This document shows positions 17,560 to 30,212 of a stretch of 64,000 bases of DNA, piece by piece (the first letter of the stretch is position 1; every line of letters starts with the position of its first letter). The position numbers and the translations under genes were made by a program. The notes beneath the pieces were generated by a model. That model searched no databases and was not told the DNA's origin. It worked only from the letters and a program-made list of their open reading frames with translations. Source of the stretch: Peribacillus loiseleuriae (GTDB taxonomy: Bacteria > Bacillota > Bacilli > Bacillales > DSM-1321); NCBI RefSeq assembly GCF_001183985.1, contig NZ_LFZW01000001.1, forward strand, positions 894,333-958,332, read 5' to 3'.

Positions 17560-18798
17560 ATGAAATTATCCAAAATGAAATTAATTTTACTACTTACTAT
17601 CGCACTAGCATTATTATTATCAGCATGTAACTCAACAAAAAGTAATGGTGATGAAGCAACAGAAGACGGAAAAGTAAAGATAAGGTTTGCTACTTGGGAT
17701 GTGGGAAATGATGTTCAATTACAGCAAAAGCTCATCGATGAATTTAATGATAAACATGAAAAAATAAAAGTAGTTTTAGAGGCCTATGGAGGGGAATATG
17801 ACACAAAAATCACTGCGGGTATAGGTGCAAAGGATGCACCAGATGTGATGTATATGTGGAACTATCCGCAATATAAGGATGCTTTAGAACCACTTGATTC
17901 TTATATTGATAAAAATGGAGAAGAATACAAGTCTGATTTTTATGAATCTTTATGGAACTATAACTCTGTTGGTGGAGAAACACTTGGACTCCCAGTAGGC
18001 TATACAACCCATGTTGTTTACTATAATAAAGATCTTTTTGATGAAAAAGGACTTGAATATCCACAGGCCGGATGGACATGGGCAGATCTTCAAGAAACAG
18101 CTAAGAAGTTAACGGATAAGGACAAGAAGATTACTGGATTTGCTTTCCCTGGTAAACCTGATCCATATGATTTTGAAATGTACTTATGGGGTAACGGTGC
18201 TTCTTATGTAGATAGAGATGGAAACTTAAAAGGTAATGTGAATTCAAAGAAATCAATTGAAACATTCAATATGTTCCAAGGCATGTTAAAAGATGGGTAT
18301 GCCATCACAACTGAAGGTTCAGGGGATACTGAAATGAAATCAGGAAAAGTAGGAATGTTTATTAACGGTGCATGGTATCTTTCCCCATTAAAAGAAGCAG
18401 GTATAAATTATGGTGTTGTTGAGATACCTACTTTTGAAAATGGTAAGAGCGTAAGTATCGTTAGTTCTTCAGGTATAGCTATGTCAAAAGATTCTAAACA
18501 CAAAGAAGCGGCTTTTGAATTTATGAAGTTTTGGACAGGAAAAGAAGCAAATAAAGAAAGAATAGCATTTGAATTACCAGTATTAAAGAGTGTAGTAGAA
18601 GAAGAAAAGCTACAAGAGGATCCAGTTAAAAGTGTATTCTACTCAATGCTAGAACAAAGTGAAGGCTATACACCAGCGTCATTTATTACTGAAAACTGGA
18701 GTCAAGTATCAGAAAATCTAGGGTTTGCCTTTGAGCAAATCTTTAATCCAAGTACACGAGTTGATCCGAAAAAAGCTCTAAATGAAGCTGCTAAATAA
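17560..18798 (+). CDS. Sugar ABC transporter substrate-binding lipoprotein
   Basis: A 412-aa family 1 binding protein with lipobox LLSAC (Cys23). Strongly similar in layout and motifs to the protein at 9057-10325 (RFATWD near the start, DAPDVMYMWNYPQY, and the YTTHVVYYNKDLFDEKGL block corresponding to FTTRVVYYNKDIFDAANL), so the two probably arose by duplication within the island. It is the binding component for the permease pair at 19198-20945. The stop codon lies directly against a large structured element (18799-19047) that separates it from those permeases. The ligand is probably a galactoside-containing oligosaccharide, judged only from the beta-galactosidase gene that follows. Confidence 0.92.
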   Translation: MKLSKMKLILLLTIALALLLSACNSTKSNGDEATEDGKVKIRFATWDVGNDVQLQQKLIDEFNDKHEKIKVVLEAYGGEYDTKITAGIGAKDAPDVMYMWNYPQYKDALEPLDSYIDKNGEEYKSDFYESLWNYNSVGGETLGLPVGYTTHVVYYNKDLFDEKGLEYPQAGWTWADLQETAKKLTDKDKKITGFAFPGKPDPYDFEMYLWGNGASYVDRDGNLKGNVNSKKSIETFNMFQGMLKDGYAITTEGSGDTEMKSGKVGMFINGAWYLSPLKEAGINYGVVEIPTFENGKSVSIVSSSGIAMSKDSKHKEAAFEFMKFWTGKEANKERIAFELPVLKSVVEEEKLQEDPVKSVFYSMLEQSEGYTPASFITENWSQVSENLGFAFEQIFNPSTRVDPKKALNEAAK

Positions 18799-19047
18799 AG
18801 TGAAACTTCAATCAGTGGGGGGGTCTTCATCCCCCTCTGATTGTTAGTCCCGTTCTAGTGTCGCTAAATCTTCGATAAAGCGACACTACGAACCCGATTG
18901 GTTCAACTAAACCGCTGAAGAACACAGCGGTAAGTTTCACTGTATCTCACCAATCGGGCTTTTACGGGCAGTTGTCCCCCACCTAAGTTTCTTTGATTCC
19001 TCTAAGTCTTGAGATGGGGGTCTTACTGCCCGTTAATGCGGGATAAA
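18799..19047 (+). ncRNA. Structured RNA-like element, copy A (pseudoknotted; possibly omega-RNA/HEARO-like)
   Basis: A 249-nt element starting right after a TAA stop. Pairings visible: AATCAG/CTGATT with a G-rich/C-rich stem (18810-18842); TAGTGTCG/CGACACTA (18856-18888); ACCGCTG/CAGCGGT (18911-18931); ACGGGCAG/CTGCCCGT (18964-19033). Long-range pairs: AGTGAAAC (18799-18806) with GTTTCACT (18934-18941), CCCGATTGG (18893-18901) with CCAATCGGG (18950-18958), and TCCCG (18848-18852) with CGGGA (19039-19043). The first two cross, making a pseudoknot. Copy B (24037-24344) keeps all of these except the second, which is shortened to CCCGA/TCGGG, and shows compensatory changes. No protein frame is present. 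Solo scaffold RNA of an IscB/TnpB-type element is my best guess, not proven. Confidence 0.7.
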
Positions 19048-19102
19048 GTTTACCCATTACTAAAAAGTAAGCGGTCGGGTGAGAATATATTCTCATCATC
19101 TT

Positions 19103-19131
19103 AACAAGGGCTTAAGTACATAGCCCTTGTT
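19103..19131 (+). terminator. Stem-loop before the permease pair
   Basis: AACAAGGGC and GCCCTTGTT form a perfect 9-bp stem with an 11-nt loop and no T run. It is probably the original intercistronic hairpin between the binding-protein gene and its permeases, now pushed away from the gene by the inserted element. Confidence 0.6.
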
Positions 19132-19197
19132 ATCAATTTCAAGCTATGATGGGAATCTTATTTTCCATAGGTCATTCTAAAATAAGAGGGAATGTTT

Positions 19198-20123
19198 ATG
19201 TTTAAAAAGAAGGAAAAACAACCTAGTTTTACATTAGTACGTAAAAGAGTACCATATTTGTTTATCCTACCATGGATCATCGGATTTTTAGTGTTCACTT
19301 TAGGACCTTTGGTATCTTCATTAATCATGAGTTTGTTTGATTGGCCGATAACTGGAGAAGCAAAGTTTATTGGACTTAATAACTTTACTAAGATGTTTAC
19401 AGCTGACCCTCAGTTTTATGATTCCTTAGTGATCACATTTAAATTTGCGGCAATTTTCGTACCACTTAACCTAATCTCTGCATTGGTGCTTGCACTCCTC
19501 ATTACACAACCAGTCAAGGGAGTGAAGATATTTAGGACACTCTTCTATCTTCCTGCTGTTGTATCAGGCGTTGCAGTATCAATCATCTGGGGTTGGATTT
19601 TTAATTCTGAATTTGGAGTTTTAAACTATTTATTATCACTCATTGGTATTGAAGGACCCAATTGGCTCATTGATCCAAAGTGGGCAATCGTAACAATTGT
19701 TATCGCGAGTGCTTGGGGAGTAGGGACAATGATGCTGATATTCTATACGGATATTAAGGGGATCCCCCCTGAACTTTATGAAGCAGCATCAATTGATGGA
19801 GCTGGACCGTTAAGACAGTTTTTTAGTATAACAATTCCGACAATAACACCAACCATCCTTTTTAATGTCATTACATCCGTTATTGCAGCATTACAACAAT
19901 TAACCCTAGTTTTACTTTTGACTGGTGGAGGACCTTTAAAATCAACCTATTTTTATGGATTATTTGTTTATAACAACGCATTTAAGCATCATCATCTAGG
20001 TTATGCAAGTGCAAACGCATGGTTTATGTTTATTATTATTCTAATATTAACAATGATCATCTTTAGATCATCATCAACATGGGTGTTCTATGAAGCTGAA
20101 ATGAAAAAAGGAGGTAAAAAATA

Positions 20124-20124
<1 letters not shown>
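19198..20124 (+). CDS. Sugar ABC permease 1 (MalF-like)
   Basis: About 308 aa with six predicted helices and the EAA loop LYEAASIDGAGPLRQFFSIT, followed by LTGGGPLKSTYFYGL. I choose ATG 19198 over ATG 19192, because AAGAGGG ends only one base before the earlier ATG but seven before the later one. It overlaps the next permease by one base. It is the partner of the binding protein at 17560-18798, 400 nt upstream. Confidence 0.9.
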
Positions 20125-24036
<3,912 letters not shown>

Positions 24037-24344
24037 AGTGAAACCTCAATCAGTGGGGGTTCTTCATCCCCCACTGATTGTTAGTCCCGTTCTACTGTCG
24101 CTAAGATCGCAGCAAACGCTTTGATCAAACGACAGTACGAACCCGAAAATGAATCACAGACTAAGTACGCCGCGTTCTGCGGCAACGTCTGTGTGACCCA
24201 CATCCTGTGGGCCTCAACTATACCTTTGAAAACCACAAAGGCAAGTTTCACTGTATCTTACCAATCGGGCTTTTACGGTACGCTTCTTCGATTCCTTCAA
24301 GCCTTGAAGGTGGGGGTCTTGACTTTCCGTTAATGCGGGATAAA
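24037..24344 (+). ncRNA. Structured RNA-like element, copy B
   Basis: A 308-nt relative of copy A, again beginning at AGTGAAAC directly after a TAA stop and ending in GCGGGATAAA. Conserved long-range partners: AGTGAAAC (24037-24044) with GTTTCACT (24245-24252), and TCCCG (24085-24089) with CGGGA (24336-24340). The hairpin TACTGTCG/CGACAGTA (24093-24137) differs from copy A by a compensatory C-G for G-C swap. The middle is longer, with hairpins CAGAC/GTCTG, CCCACA/TGTGGG and CCTTTG/CAAAGG. Between copies the flanks of the hairpins are better conserved than the stems, as expected for RNA structure. A frame of 70 codons inside it looks accidental. Confidence 0.7.
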
Positions 24345-24459
24345 AAGTAGGGATCAATAGGCAGGGGACACCCTGCTTATTTAAGTAAGAAATCATTGTT
24401 GAAATTTGTTGATACGCTGATAGATTACTGATCAATTAATAACCGATACGAGGAGAAAG

Positions 24460-26151
24460 ATGATGAAATTAGATATAAGAGAAATACCTTTTTCAAGATT
24501 TGGATCTTATTTCTGTATTTCCAAGGAGCAGGATTCTGGGGATATATTTATAAGGGATGTACACGGTGGAGACGACGCACCATCAAACCTATTCAAAATA
24601 GATATTTTAAAAGATGGGGTTGAAAAGGAATTTGAAGTGCAAGCTTCTGAAACATCTTTAAAATTCTCCTTAAAAGATGATGATGAAGGTTATGCAGAAA
24701 TAATTATTCCCAAAGAAGATGAGATCCATCTTGAAGTACAGAATGTAGAATTTAGATTGAGAGCTACAAAAGGGAAATATGATTCTTTAATGGAATTAGA
24801 AGATGGGATGTATGAATACCATATTTATCCGAAGGAATTAAAATTAATGATTTTAAATCTTTCGGGTAAAATGTCGGTTGATGCACCTTGGAATATTATT
24901 GGTAATGATTTCATCGATATTCGAATGAAAAGTGGGCAGTTTGTAATCGAAAGCTATAGAACTGTCTATCAACAAAAGGAATATGCCCCTTTTAATAAAG
25001 GAAAAGAAAAAATTGAACAGCTTTATAAAGAATGGTTTGACAATATGAAAATGGGAAGTACAGATTATCAGCCTTCTTTAGAGAGGGCTGCCTATATCAC
25101 TTGGTCTAGTGTTGTTCATCCACATGGGGTATTAAAAGAGTATGCCATGTATATGTCGAAGCTTTGGATGTATAATATTTGGTCATGGGATAATTGTTTT
25201 AATGCGTTGAATTTAGGAAAAAGCTACCCTGAACTAGCGTACACACAGTTGAAAATATTCATGGAGACTCAAGACGAGTCAGGTGCATATCCGGATTTTG
25301 TAAATGATAAATTCATATCATATAACTGCATTAAACCCCCTATCTTTGCTTATGTCTATGAAAAGCTAATGAAAATGAATGATTACTTTAAGGATGAACA
25401 TAGATTAAGAACTGTTTATGAGTCTACTAAAAAAGTAATGGAATATTTTGACCAATATAGAACAGTTGAAGGAAGATTGCCACACTATAAGCATGGGAAT
25501 GATTCAGGGTGGGATAATGCATCTTTATTTCATATGGGTATGCCAGTAGAAGCGCCGGACCTTACTAGTTTTTTAATTCGAACTTATGATGTCCTGTCCT
25601 CTTTTGCAGAAATTCTAGGTGAAAAAGAAGAATCATTGAGATTTAAAGAAAGAGCAGACGCCCTTTTTGATCTTCTAATGGAGAGGCTTTATGATGAGGA
25701 CGGTTTTTACGGACGAGTTGGCAAAGATGGTAGGAAAATAAGTATTAGAACAAGCTTAATACTAAGACTACCAGTTATTATTGGGTATCGATTAGAGAAA
25801 AGCATGATGGATCAATTAGTATCAGATCTTGAAGGGAATTTTGAAACGAAGTATGGATTAGCTACTGAAAGTGTAAATAGTAAGTACTATAAAGAAAATG
25901 GATATTGGCTCGGCCCAATTTGGGCGCCTGTTACATATCTCTTTATAGATGCTTTGCAAAATTTTGGCTATCAAGAAGTAGGGAATCGAATTAGAGATAA
26001 ATTCCTAGATCTTACCCTTGTTGGGGGAATGGCTGAAAACTTCGATCCGCTTACTGGAAAAGGTTTAGTGGACACATCTTTTACATGGACTTCAAGTGTA
26101 TTTCTTTTACTATTAGATGATAGAACAAAAGCGAAAGACGCTCACGAATAA
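24460..26151 (+). CDS. Trehalase-like (alpha/alpha)6-barrel glycosidase
   Basis: A 563-aa cytoplasmic protein without signal peptide. A beta-rich N-terminal region (about 1-190) precedes an (alpha/alpha)6 toroid of the GH37/GH63/MGH1-like clan: LWMYNIWSWDNCFNALNLG (about 238-256), QDESGAYPDF, GNDSGWDNASLF, and WLGPIWAPVTYLFIDAL near the end. In GH63-type enzymes an Asp in the WDN motifs and a Glu act as catalysts. The exact glycosidic bond cannot be told from sequence. It lies 115 nt after copy B, in the same direction as lacZ, and probably trims imported oligosaccharides. The start follows GAGGAGAAAG. Confidence 0.78.
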   Translation: MMKLDIREIPFSRFGSYFCISKEQDSGDIFIRDVHGGDDAPSNLFKIDILKDGVEKEFEVQASETSLKFSLKDDDEGYAEIIIPKEDEIHLEVQNVEFRLRATKGKYDSLMELEDGMYEYHIYPKELKLMILNLSGKMSVDAPWNIIGNDFIDIRMKSGQFVIESYRTVYQQKEYAPFNKGKEKIEQLYKEWFDNMKMGSTDYQPSLERAAYITWSSVVHPHGVLKEYAMYMSKLWMYNIWSWDNCFNALNLGKSYPELAYTQLKIFMETQDESGAYPDFVNDKFISYNCIKPPIFAYVYEKLMKMNDYFKDEHRLRTVYESTKKVMEYFDQYRTVEGRLPHYKHGNDSGWDNASLFHMGMPVEAPDLTSFLIRTYDVLSSFAEILGEKEESLRFKERADALFDLLMERLYDEDGFYGRVGKDGRKISIRTSLILRLPVIIGYRLEKSMMDQLVSDLEGNFETKYGLATESVNSKYYKENGYWLGPIWAPVTYLFIDALQNFGYQEVGNRIRDKFLDLTLVGGMAENFDPLTGKGLVDTSFTWTSSVFLLLLDDRTKAKDAHE

Positions 26152-26193
26152 TCGGATGGCGGAGATGGATGGAGAAATTTGGAGGAGACCTAT

Positions 26194-27180
26194 TTGAAAC
26201 AACAAAAGCATGGTAAGCGCTACTTTTCAAATAGATATTGGGTCATCGCAATTGCGGTATTTTGCTCTATCTTATGGGGAAGTGCTTTTCCTGTTCTAAA
26301 ATTTAGTTATGAAGAACTAGGCATGGCAGAAGATGATTTAGCAGCAAAAATTGTTTTAGCTGGAATGCGTTTTATGATGGCGTCTCTACTGTTGCTTGTT
26401 ATCATGTTCTTCATTAATAAAAAGGCGCTGAAATTGAGATGGCGTCAATTGCCTGCCATTATTGGCTTAGGGCTATTATCAACAAGTTTACAGTATTTCT
26501 TTTTTTATAACGGATTGGCTCATACCTCGGGAATAAAAGCAGCTATTTTAAATTCAAGCGAAACATTTTTCGTCGTGTTCCTAGCTCATTTTGTTTACTC
26601 AGACGATCGCTTGGATTGGCGAAAAATATTTGGCTTGGTTGCAGGGTTTGTCGGGATTATAATTGCAAACTGGGGCCAGAATGCCTCACTTAATTTATCT
26701 TTCTTCGGGGAAGGCTTTATGCTACTTTCAGGATTAGCCGGAGCTTTGGGAACTTTTTTGTCCAAGCGCCTATCCGCTGATATACACCCAGTTGCATTGA
26801 CTGGGTGGCAAATGTTTGCAGGTTCGTTCCTTATGCTTCTCATCGGGACTCCGAGCCTCGAGGCGAATGCTATTACCTTTACACCAAAAGCTTGGTGGTT
26901 GCTAATTTATGCTGTATTACTATCCGCAGCATCTTTCGCATTATGGACATCATTGCTAAAGTACAACAAAGCTGGAGAAGTGTCTCTTTATAAATTTGTT
27001 GTGCCAGTTGCCGGTACCATTTTATCCGCTATGTTCATTCAGGATGAACTCTTAACGATTAATATTTTTATTGCATTGCTCCTTGTAGCTGTAGGTATAG
27101 CAACTGTCAATCAAAAAGGGAACAGTGATTGGCTGTTCTTTAAAAAACGGCGACAAACTTATCAGCAAATGTCTAAATAG
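26194..27180 (+). CDS. EamA/DMT-family transporter
   Basis: A 10-helix drug/metabolite transporter of about 328 aa with two EamA repeats. Family marks include ILWGSAFPVLKFSY in helix 1, FFFYNGLAHTSGIKAAIL, and KYNKAGEVSLYKFVVPVAGTI in the second repeat. Such proteins export metabolites or take up amino-acid-like molecules; the substrate is unknown. I start at TTG 26194 because GGAGGAG (26181-26187) lies six bases upstream; an in-frame TTG at 26179 has no such site. It lies 42 nt after the glycosidase gene and ends the island with a strong terminator. Confidence 0.88.
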   Translation: MKQQKHGKRYFSNRYWVIAIAVFCSILWGSAFPVLKFSYEELGMAEDDLAAKIVLAGMRFMMASLLLLVIMFFINKKALKLRWRQLPAIIGLGLLSTSLQYFFFYNGLAHTSGIKAAILNSSETFFVVFLAHFVYSDDRLDWRKIFGLVAGFVGIIIANWGQNASLNLSFFGEGFMLLSGLAGALGTFLSKRLSADIHPVALTGWQMFAGSFLMLLIGTPSLEANAITFTPKAWWLLIYAVLLSAASFALWTSLLKYNKAGEVSLYKFVVPVAGTILSAMFIQDELLTINIFIALLLVAVGIATVNQKGNSDWLFFKKRRQTYQQMSK

Positions 27181-27181
27181 C

Positions 27182-27219
27182 AAGAATATGCCTTATTTTG
27201 GGCATATTCTTTTTTTTAG
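27182..27219 (+). terminator. Terminator closing the carbohydrate island
   Basis: AAGAATATGCC and GGGCATATTCTT form a stem followed by eight T. It starts two bases after the EamA stop codon. Confidence 0.92.
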
Positions 27220-27289
27220 ACTGCTTATTGCGATAGATGAATTGCTAACGTAAAAGATTGCCTGATTTCAATAATATAAATACGAAAGA

Positions 27290-28792
27290 TTATAATAAAA
27301 TGATGGCAATGATTGTTCCAATGCTGCTCATGATCAATGCATATCCTAAATTCCAAAACGAAACTTTGTATGAATTGATGGATAGAAGATTAGCGGTTAA
27401 CGATACAGAAAGATTAAAAGGTCCGGCAATTGTAGTCGATAAGCCTGAGGTCATTAAAACGAGACCGATACTAACTGGATTTATTGAATGTATAATTGGT
27501 TCAAGTACTCCACCAAGTATACTTATCGTTACAAGAGGGTGAAACCCAATCATCGCAAGTCCAATAAACAAAATTTGAATAAATACAAAAAGTAAAATAG
27601 GTGTGGTTGTTAAGTATTCAAACGGTTTTTGGATTGAGTCCATAAAGATGGAATCATTTAAATTACTTGTAAAGAATCCAACTGATAAAAAAAGTACCAT
27701 ATTATTGGTTAAAGACAATGTTCGGATCTGCCATAATGGTAAGCAATAGGCGATATATGACTTCAATCGTCTAATGGAGAGAGCCCAGACAAATGAAAAG
27801 GGAATAATAATCAAAGCGACTGTTTGAAGAAACCCCATATCTAAGATGTGATTGACTAACACAATGATCATCATAAAACCGATTAAATAGAGAAGAAGTG
27901 AGAAGATTTTTCGAGACATCCGCGTGTTAATCCCTGTCTCGGTTGTTGACTGAGTCTCTGTTTTGCTATCACTTGTTTCGTTAGGCAATTCATAACGTTT
28001 AAAAGACTTAAACCCGATTACCCAATTAAGGATAAACAGCACGGCTGTAATCAAAATTAACCAAGGTAGATAGACAGGGTAGGGTACGTGAGTATACTCA
28101 ACACTTAAGACAACAAGTAGCTCCATTGGACTTATCAGTAGACTTAAAGAATATCCTCTAAGCAATGATTGTGAAATAAATCGGTTTTTGATGTTTTGAG
28201 TTTCTCCCACAAGATTTTTTTGAACAACCGTTTTAAGCAAAGGGAGGGTAGCGATATTTAGAAAACCACCTAATAAAAAGGCGGAAAAAGAACTACGATA
28301 GTATAATTGCCCCAAATGGTGAATCCGGACTCTTAATAACTTATTTACTTGTTGGTCATACCGGCCAACAATGATGATGCTGTTAATAAACGGAAGAACA
28401 TAGAACACTGCAAGCAGCGAAACCGTTGTAGTCATGTAGAGTGGAACTTCAGTGAATGACCTTTGCTGGTAGATAAAAATGAAAAATCCGGTCACAAAAA
28501 AAATAATACCAACGACTTTATATAATCTTGTTGCTGCTTTCAAGGAAAATATCAAAGAGAAAAGTGCTAGTATACCAATGATATAGGTAAGGAATGTTGA
28601 ATGAATAAATAGATTCAGAAAATAACATATGATTAGTAAGCTATACAACACGATCATGATCTGCGTTCTCCTAAGGGGGGTTATTTTATAGGGAAGAGAC
28701 GAAAAATTCGCTATTTTCGGATGACTCCATTGACATGAAATCGATAGACCAGCTAAAAGGGCAGAAAATACTGAACTGATTGATAGAGTCAT
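27290..28792 (-). CDS. Polytopic membrane protein, N-terminus probably frameshifted
   Basis: A 500-aa protein with about 12 predicted helices. I do not recognise the family firmly; the late segment SGLSTTIAGPFNLSVSLTANLL resembles ion-transporter-superfamily carriers. The ATG at 28792 has no ribosome binding site and begins in the middle of a hydrophobic stretch. Just upstream, another frame (TTG 28868) encodes a natural-looking start, KVNGLIGLILFPLTT. One fewer A at 28803-28805 would join the two frames into one continuous first helix. The gene may therefore be inactive, or the reading contains an error. Transport function is inferred only from topology. Confidence 0.6.
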   Translation of the reverse strand: MTLSISSVFSALLAGLSISCQWSHPKIANFSSLPYKITPLRRTQIMIVLYSLLIICYFLNLFIHSTFLTYIIGILALFSLIFSLKAATRLYKVVGIIFFVTGFFIFIYQQRSFTEVPLYMTTTVSLLAVFYVLPFINSIIIVGRYDQQVNKLLRVRIHHLGQLYYRSSFSAFLLGGFLNIATLPLLKTVVQKNLVGETQNIKNRFISQSLLRGYSLSLLISPMELLVVLSVEYTHVPYPVYLPWLILITAVLFILNWVIGFKSFKRYELPNETSDSKTETQSTTETGINTRMSRKIFSLLLYLIGFMMIIVLVNHILDMGFLQTVALIIIPFSFVWALSIRRLKSYIAYCLPLWQIRTLSLTNNMVLFLSVGFFTSNLNDSIFMDSIQKPFEYLTTTPILLFVFIQILFIGLAMIGFHPLVTISILGGVLEPIIHSINPVSIGLVLMTSGLSTTIAGPFNLSVSLTANLLSINSYKVSFWNLGYALIMSSIGTIIAIILL

Positions 28793-28858
28793 TAAAAAAT
28801 AGTTTAGTTGTTAAAGGGAATAGTATTAGGCCAATTAAGCCATTGACCTTCGATTCCT

Positions 28859-28948
28859 TTAAGCCCAATCATTTAGACTATTAGTCATAGTTTCTAAATG
28901 GACGAGTAGATGCTCAATGTCTTTAATGATGTTAGTAAGTTTGTTCAC
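28859..28948 (-). CDS. Possible 29-codon leader peptide
   Basis: GTG 28948 to TAA 28859, encoding an acidic/hydrophobic peptide beginning MNKLTNIIKDIEHLLVHLE. It follows AAAAGAAG and a plausible promoter (TTGACA in the gene direction near 29036-29041 with TAAAAA 16 nt later). It overlaps the restored start of the membrane-protein gene, which would suit translational coupling. It is very short, so it could be chance. Confidence 0.25.
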   Translation of the reverse strand: MNKLTNIIKDIEHLLVHLETMTNSLNDWA

Positions 28949-29296
28949 CTTCTTTTATCAAATGAACAAAGTGGTTCATCATTTGGAATAAGGTACACGT
29001 ACGGTTTATACGTATTTTTACAGTCATAAGGCGAAATGTCAAGGTGAACCAATGGAGTTTTTTTGGAAGTTTAGGTAATGTAGCCCGATAGTTCCATGAC
29101 CCAAAATCTTGAATACTAGTGGCCAAAAAGTTAATAGTTAATGTTTTTTTGAAAAGGCTGTTTTCGTAAATATTGTTGCTTTTAGTGAATATAAATTTGA
29201 ATTTTACTCTAAATTAGAAATGAGCTATTTAATGATTTTCGAAAGAATTATGGATATTTATGGTAAATTGTTTAATAAATAGGTAGTGTAAAAAAT

Positions 29297-29482
29297 ATGA
29301 ACGATAAAATTTTCAGTTTTATTGTTATAGCACTTGTATTGGGAGCGGCGGCAATAAGTAGTTTGGACTCTTTTTATACCCTTAAGTCAGTTTATTACAA
29401 CATTGCAATGATTGCATTAGTCGCCCTTGCTTTCGAACGTTTTTACAAGCATAGAAAAAAGAAAAAACAGTTTAATGGATAG
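29297..29482 (+). CDS. Small two-helix membrane protein
   Basis: A 61-aa hypothetical protein with two predicted helices (about 5-22 and 34-48, IAMIALVALAFERFY) and a very basic tail (KHRKKKKQ). The positive tail and short loop predict both ends in the cytoplasm. The ribosome binding site is weak (AGGTAGTG, about 10 nt upstream). A strong double terminator follows directly, which supports real expression. No family recognised. Confidence 0.6.
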   Translation: MNDKIFSFIVIALVLGAAAISSLDSFYTLKSVYYNIAMIALVALAFERFYKHRKKKKQFNG

Positions 29483-29493
29483 CAATTGCTATC

Positions 29494-29557
29494 CTCAGAT
29501 TGTAGAGTAAGTATATTTTTCTCTACAATCTGAGCAACTGATACCAGTTGCTTTTTT
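29494..29557 (+). terminator. Double hairpin terminator
   Basis: First a perfect 14-bp inverted repeat, CTCAGATTGTAGAG (29494-29507) with CTCTACAATCTGAG (29521-29534), then an 8-bp stem AGCAACTG/CAGTTGCT (29533-29552) running into a T tract. Confidence 0.85.
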
Positions 29558-29736
29558 CATTCCAAATTTAATACTAAAACCTATACGATTCACTATACGA
29601 ATTTGGTTGTAAATAAGTTTACTCTCCCCGTCAACCGAACCTGTTAGTTTATTATCCAGATTTCTAATCGTATTATTTGTAACGCCTTACCAATCTATGT
29701 CTATGGGGACATCAAAGATATTAAAAATTCATAAAT
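29558..29736. other. Gap, no gene seen
   Basis: AT-rich, with stops in all frames and no convincing hairpin. It separates the double terminator from a possible gene remnant. Confidence 0.4.
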
Positions 29737-29883
29737 TTACTTTGTTTCCCCATTCTTCGTTAGATATGATGCATATTCTCTATCCATTAACTTGTTACCA
29801 CAAGGGCAATCAATAAAATCAATGACACCATCTCCGATTGCAATAACCATCATACCATCAATATCGATAGTCCCATCAGACAC
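29737..29883 (-). pseudogene. Possible remnant encoding a CPCGN motif
   Basis: A 48-codon frame from GTG 29883 to TAA 29737 with a protein-like composition (TIDIDGMMVIAIGDGVIDF, then DCPCGNKLMDREYASYL). It has no ribosome binding site and the frame stays open a little upstream without a better start, so it looks like the 3' end of a lost gene. The CPCGN pair could bind metal. Family not recognised. The 300 nt to its right holds only AT-rich sequence. Confidence 0.35.
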
Positions 29884-30212
29884 GTTGAATTTATAAATAA
29901 ACCGAGAACACCCGTGAATTCATTTGTGGGATGAATCGGCTTAGGTTTTTACTGATTATTTAATGCATGTTTTTTCGTAAAGAACCAAAATATATACATT
30001 GCTCTATGTTAATAATTATATCTTTATATATTAAATTTAGTAAAAAACAACAACCCTTATAAAATAAACTTTCTCAAAAATTTCTGTTAATCCTTTTTTT
30101 AATCTCTAGATGTAGAAATAAGTAAAAAGAGCTGCCTATTGCAACTCTTTACTAATTTTTTCAGAAAACGGTATTATTAAACTGCTATCATTTGCTTAAA
30201 GGTTTATAGTAG

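Noticed and set aside
18799-19047. Group I or group II self-splicing intron
   Set aside because: Neither a group II domain V nor group I core elements were found, and the element follows stop codons and does not interrupt genes.
24121-24333. 70-codon open frame inside structured element copy B
   Set aside because: It lies across paired stems, is absent from copy A, has no ribosome binding site and its composition is not protein-like.
27258-27542. 94-codon plus-strand frame after the EamA terminator
   Set aside because: It is antisense to the C-terminal helices of the minus-strand membrane protein; no ribosome binding site.
28932-29126. 64-codon minus-strand frame upstream of the membrane protein
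   Set aside because: No ribosome binding site, starts at TTG in AT-rich DNA, and overlaps the likely promoter of the gene downstream; no recognisable motif.
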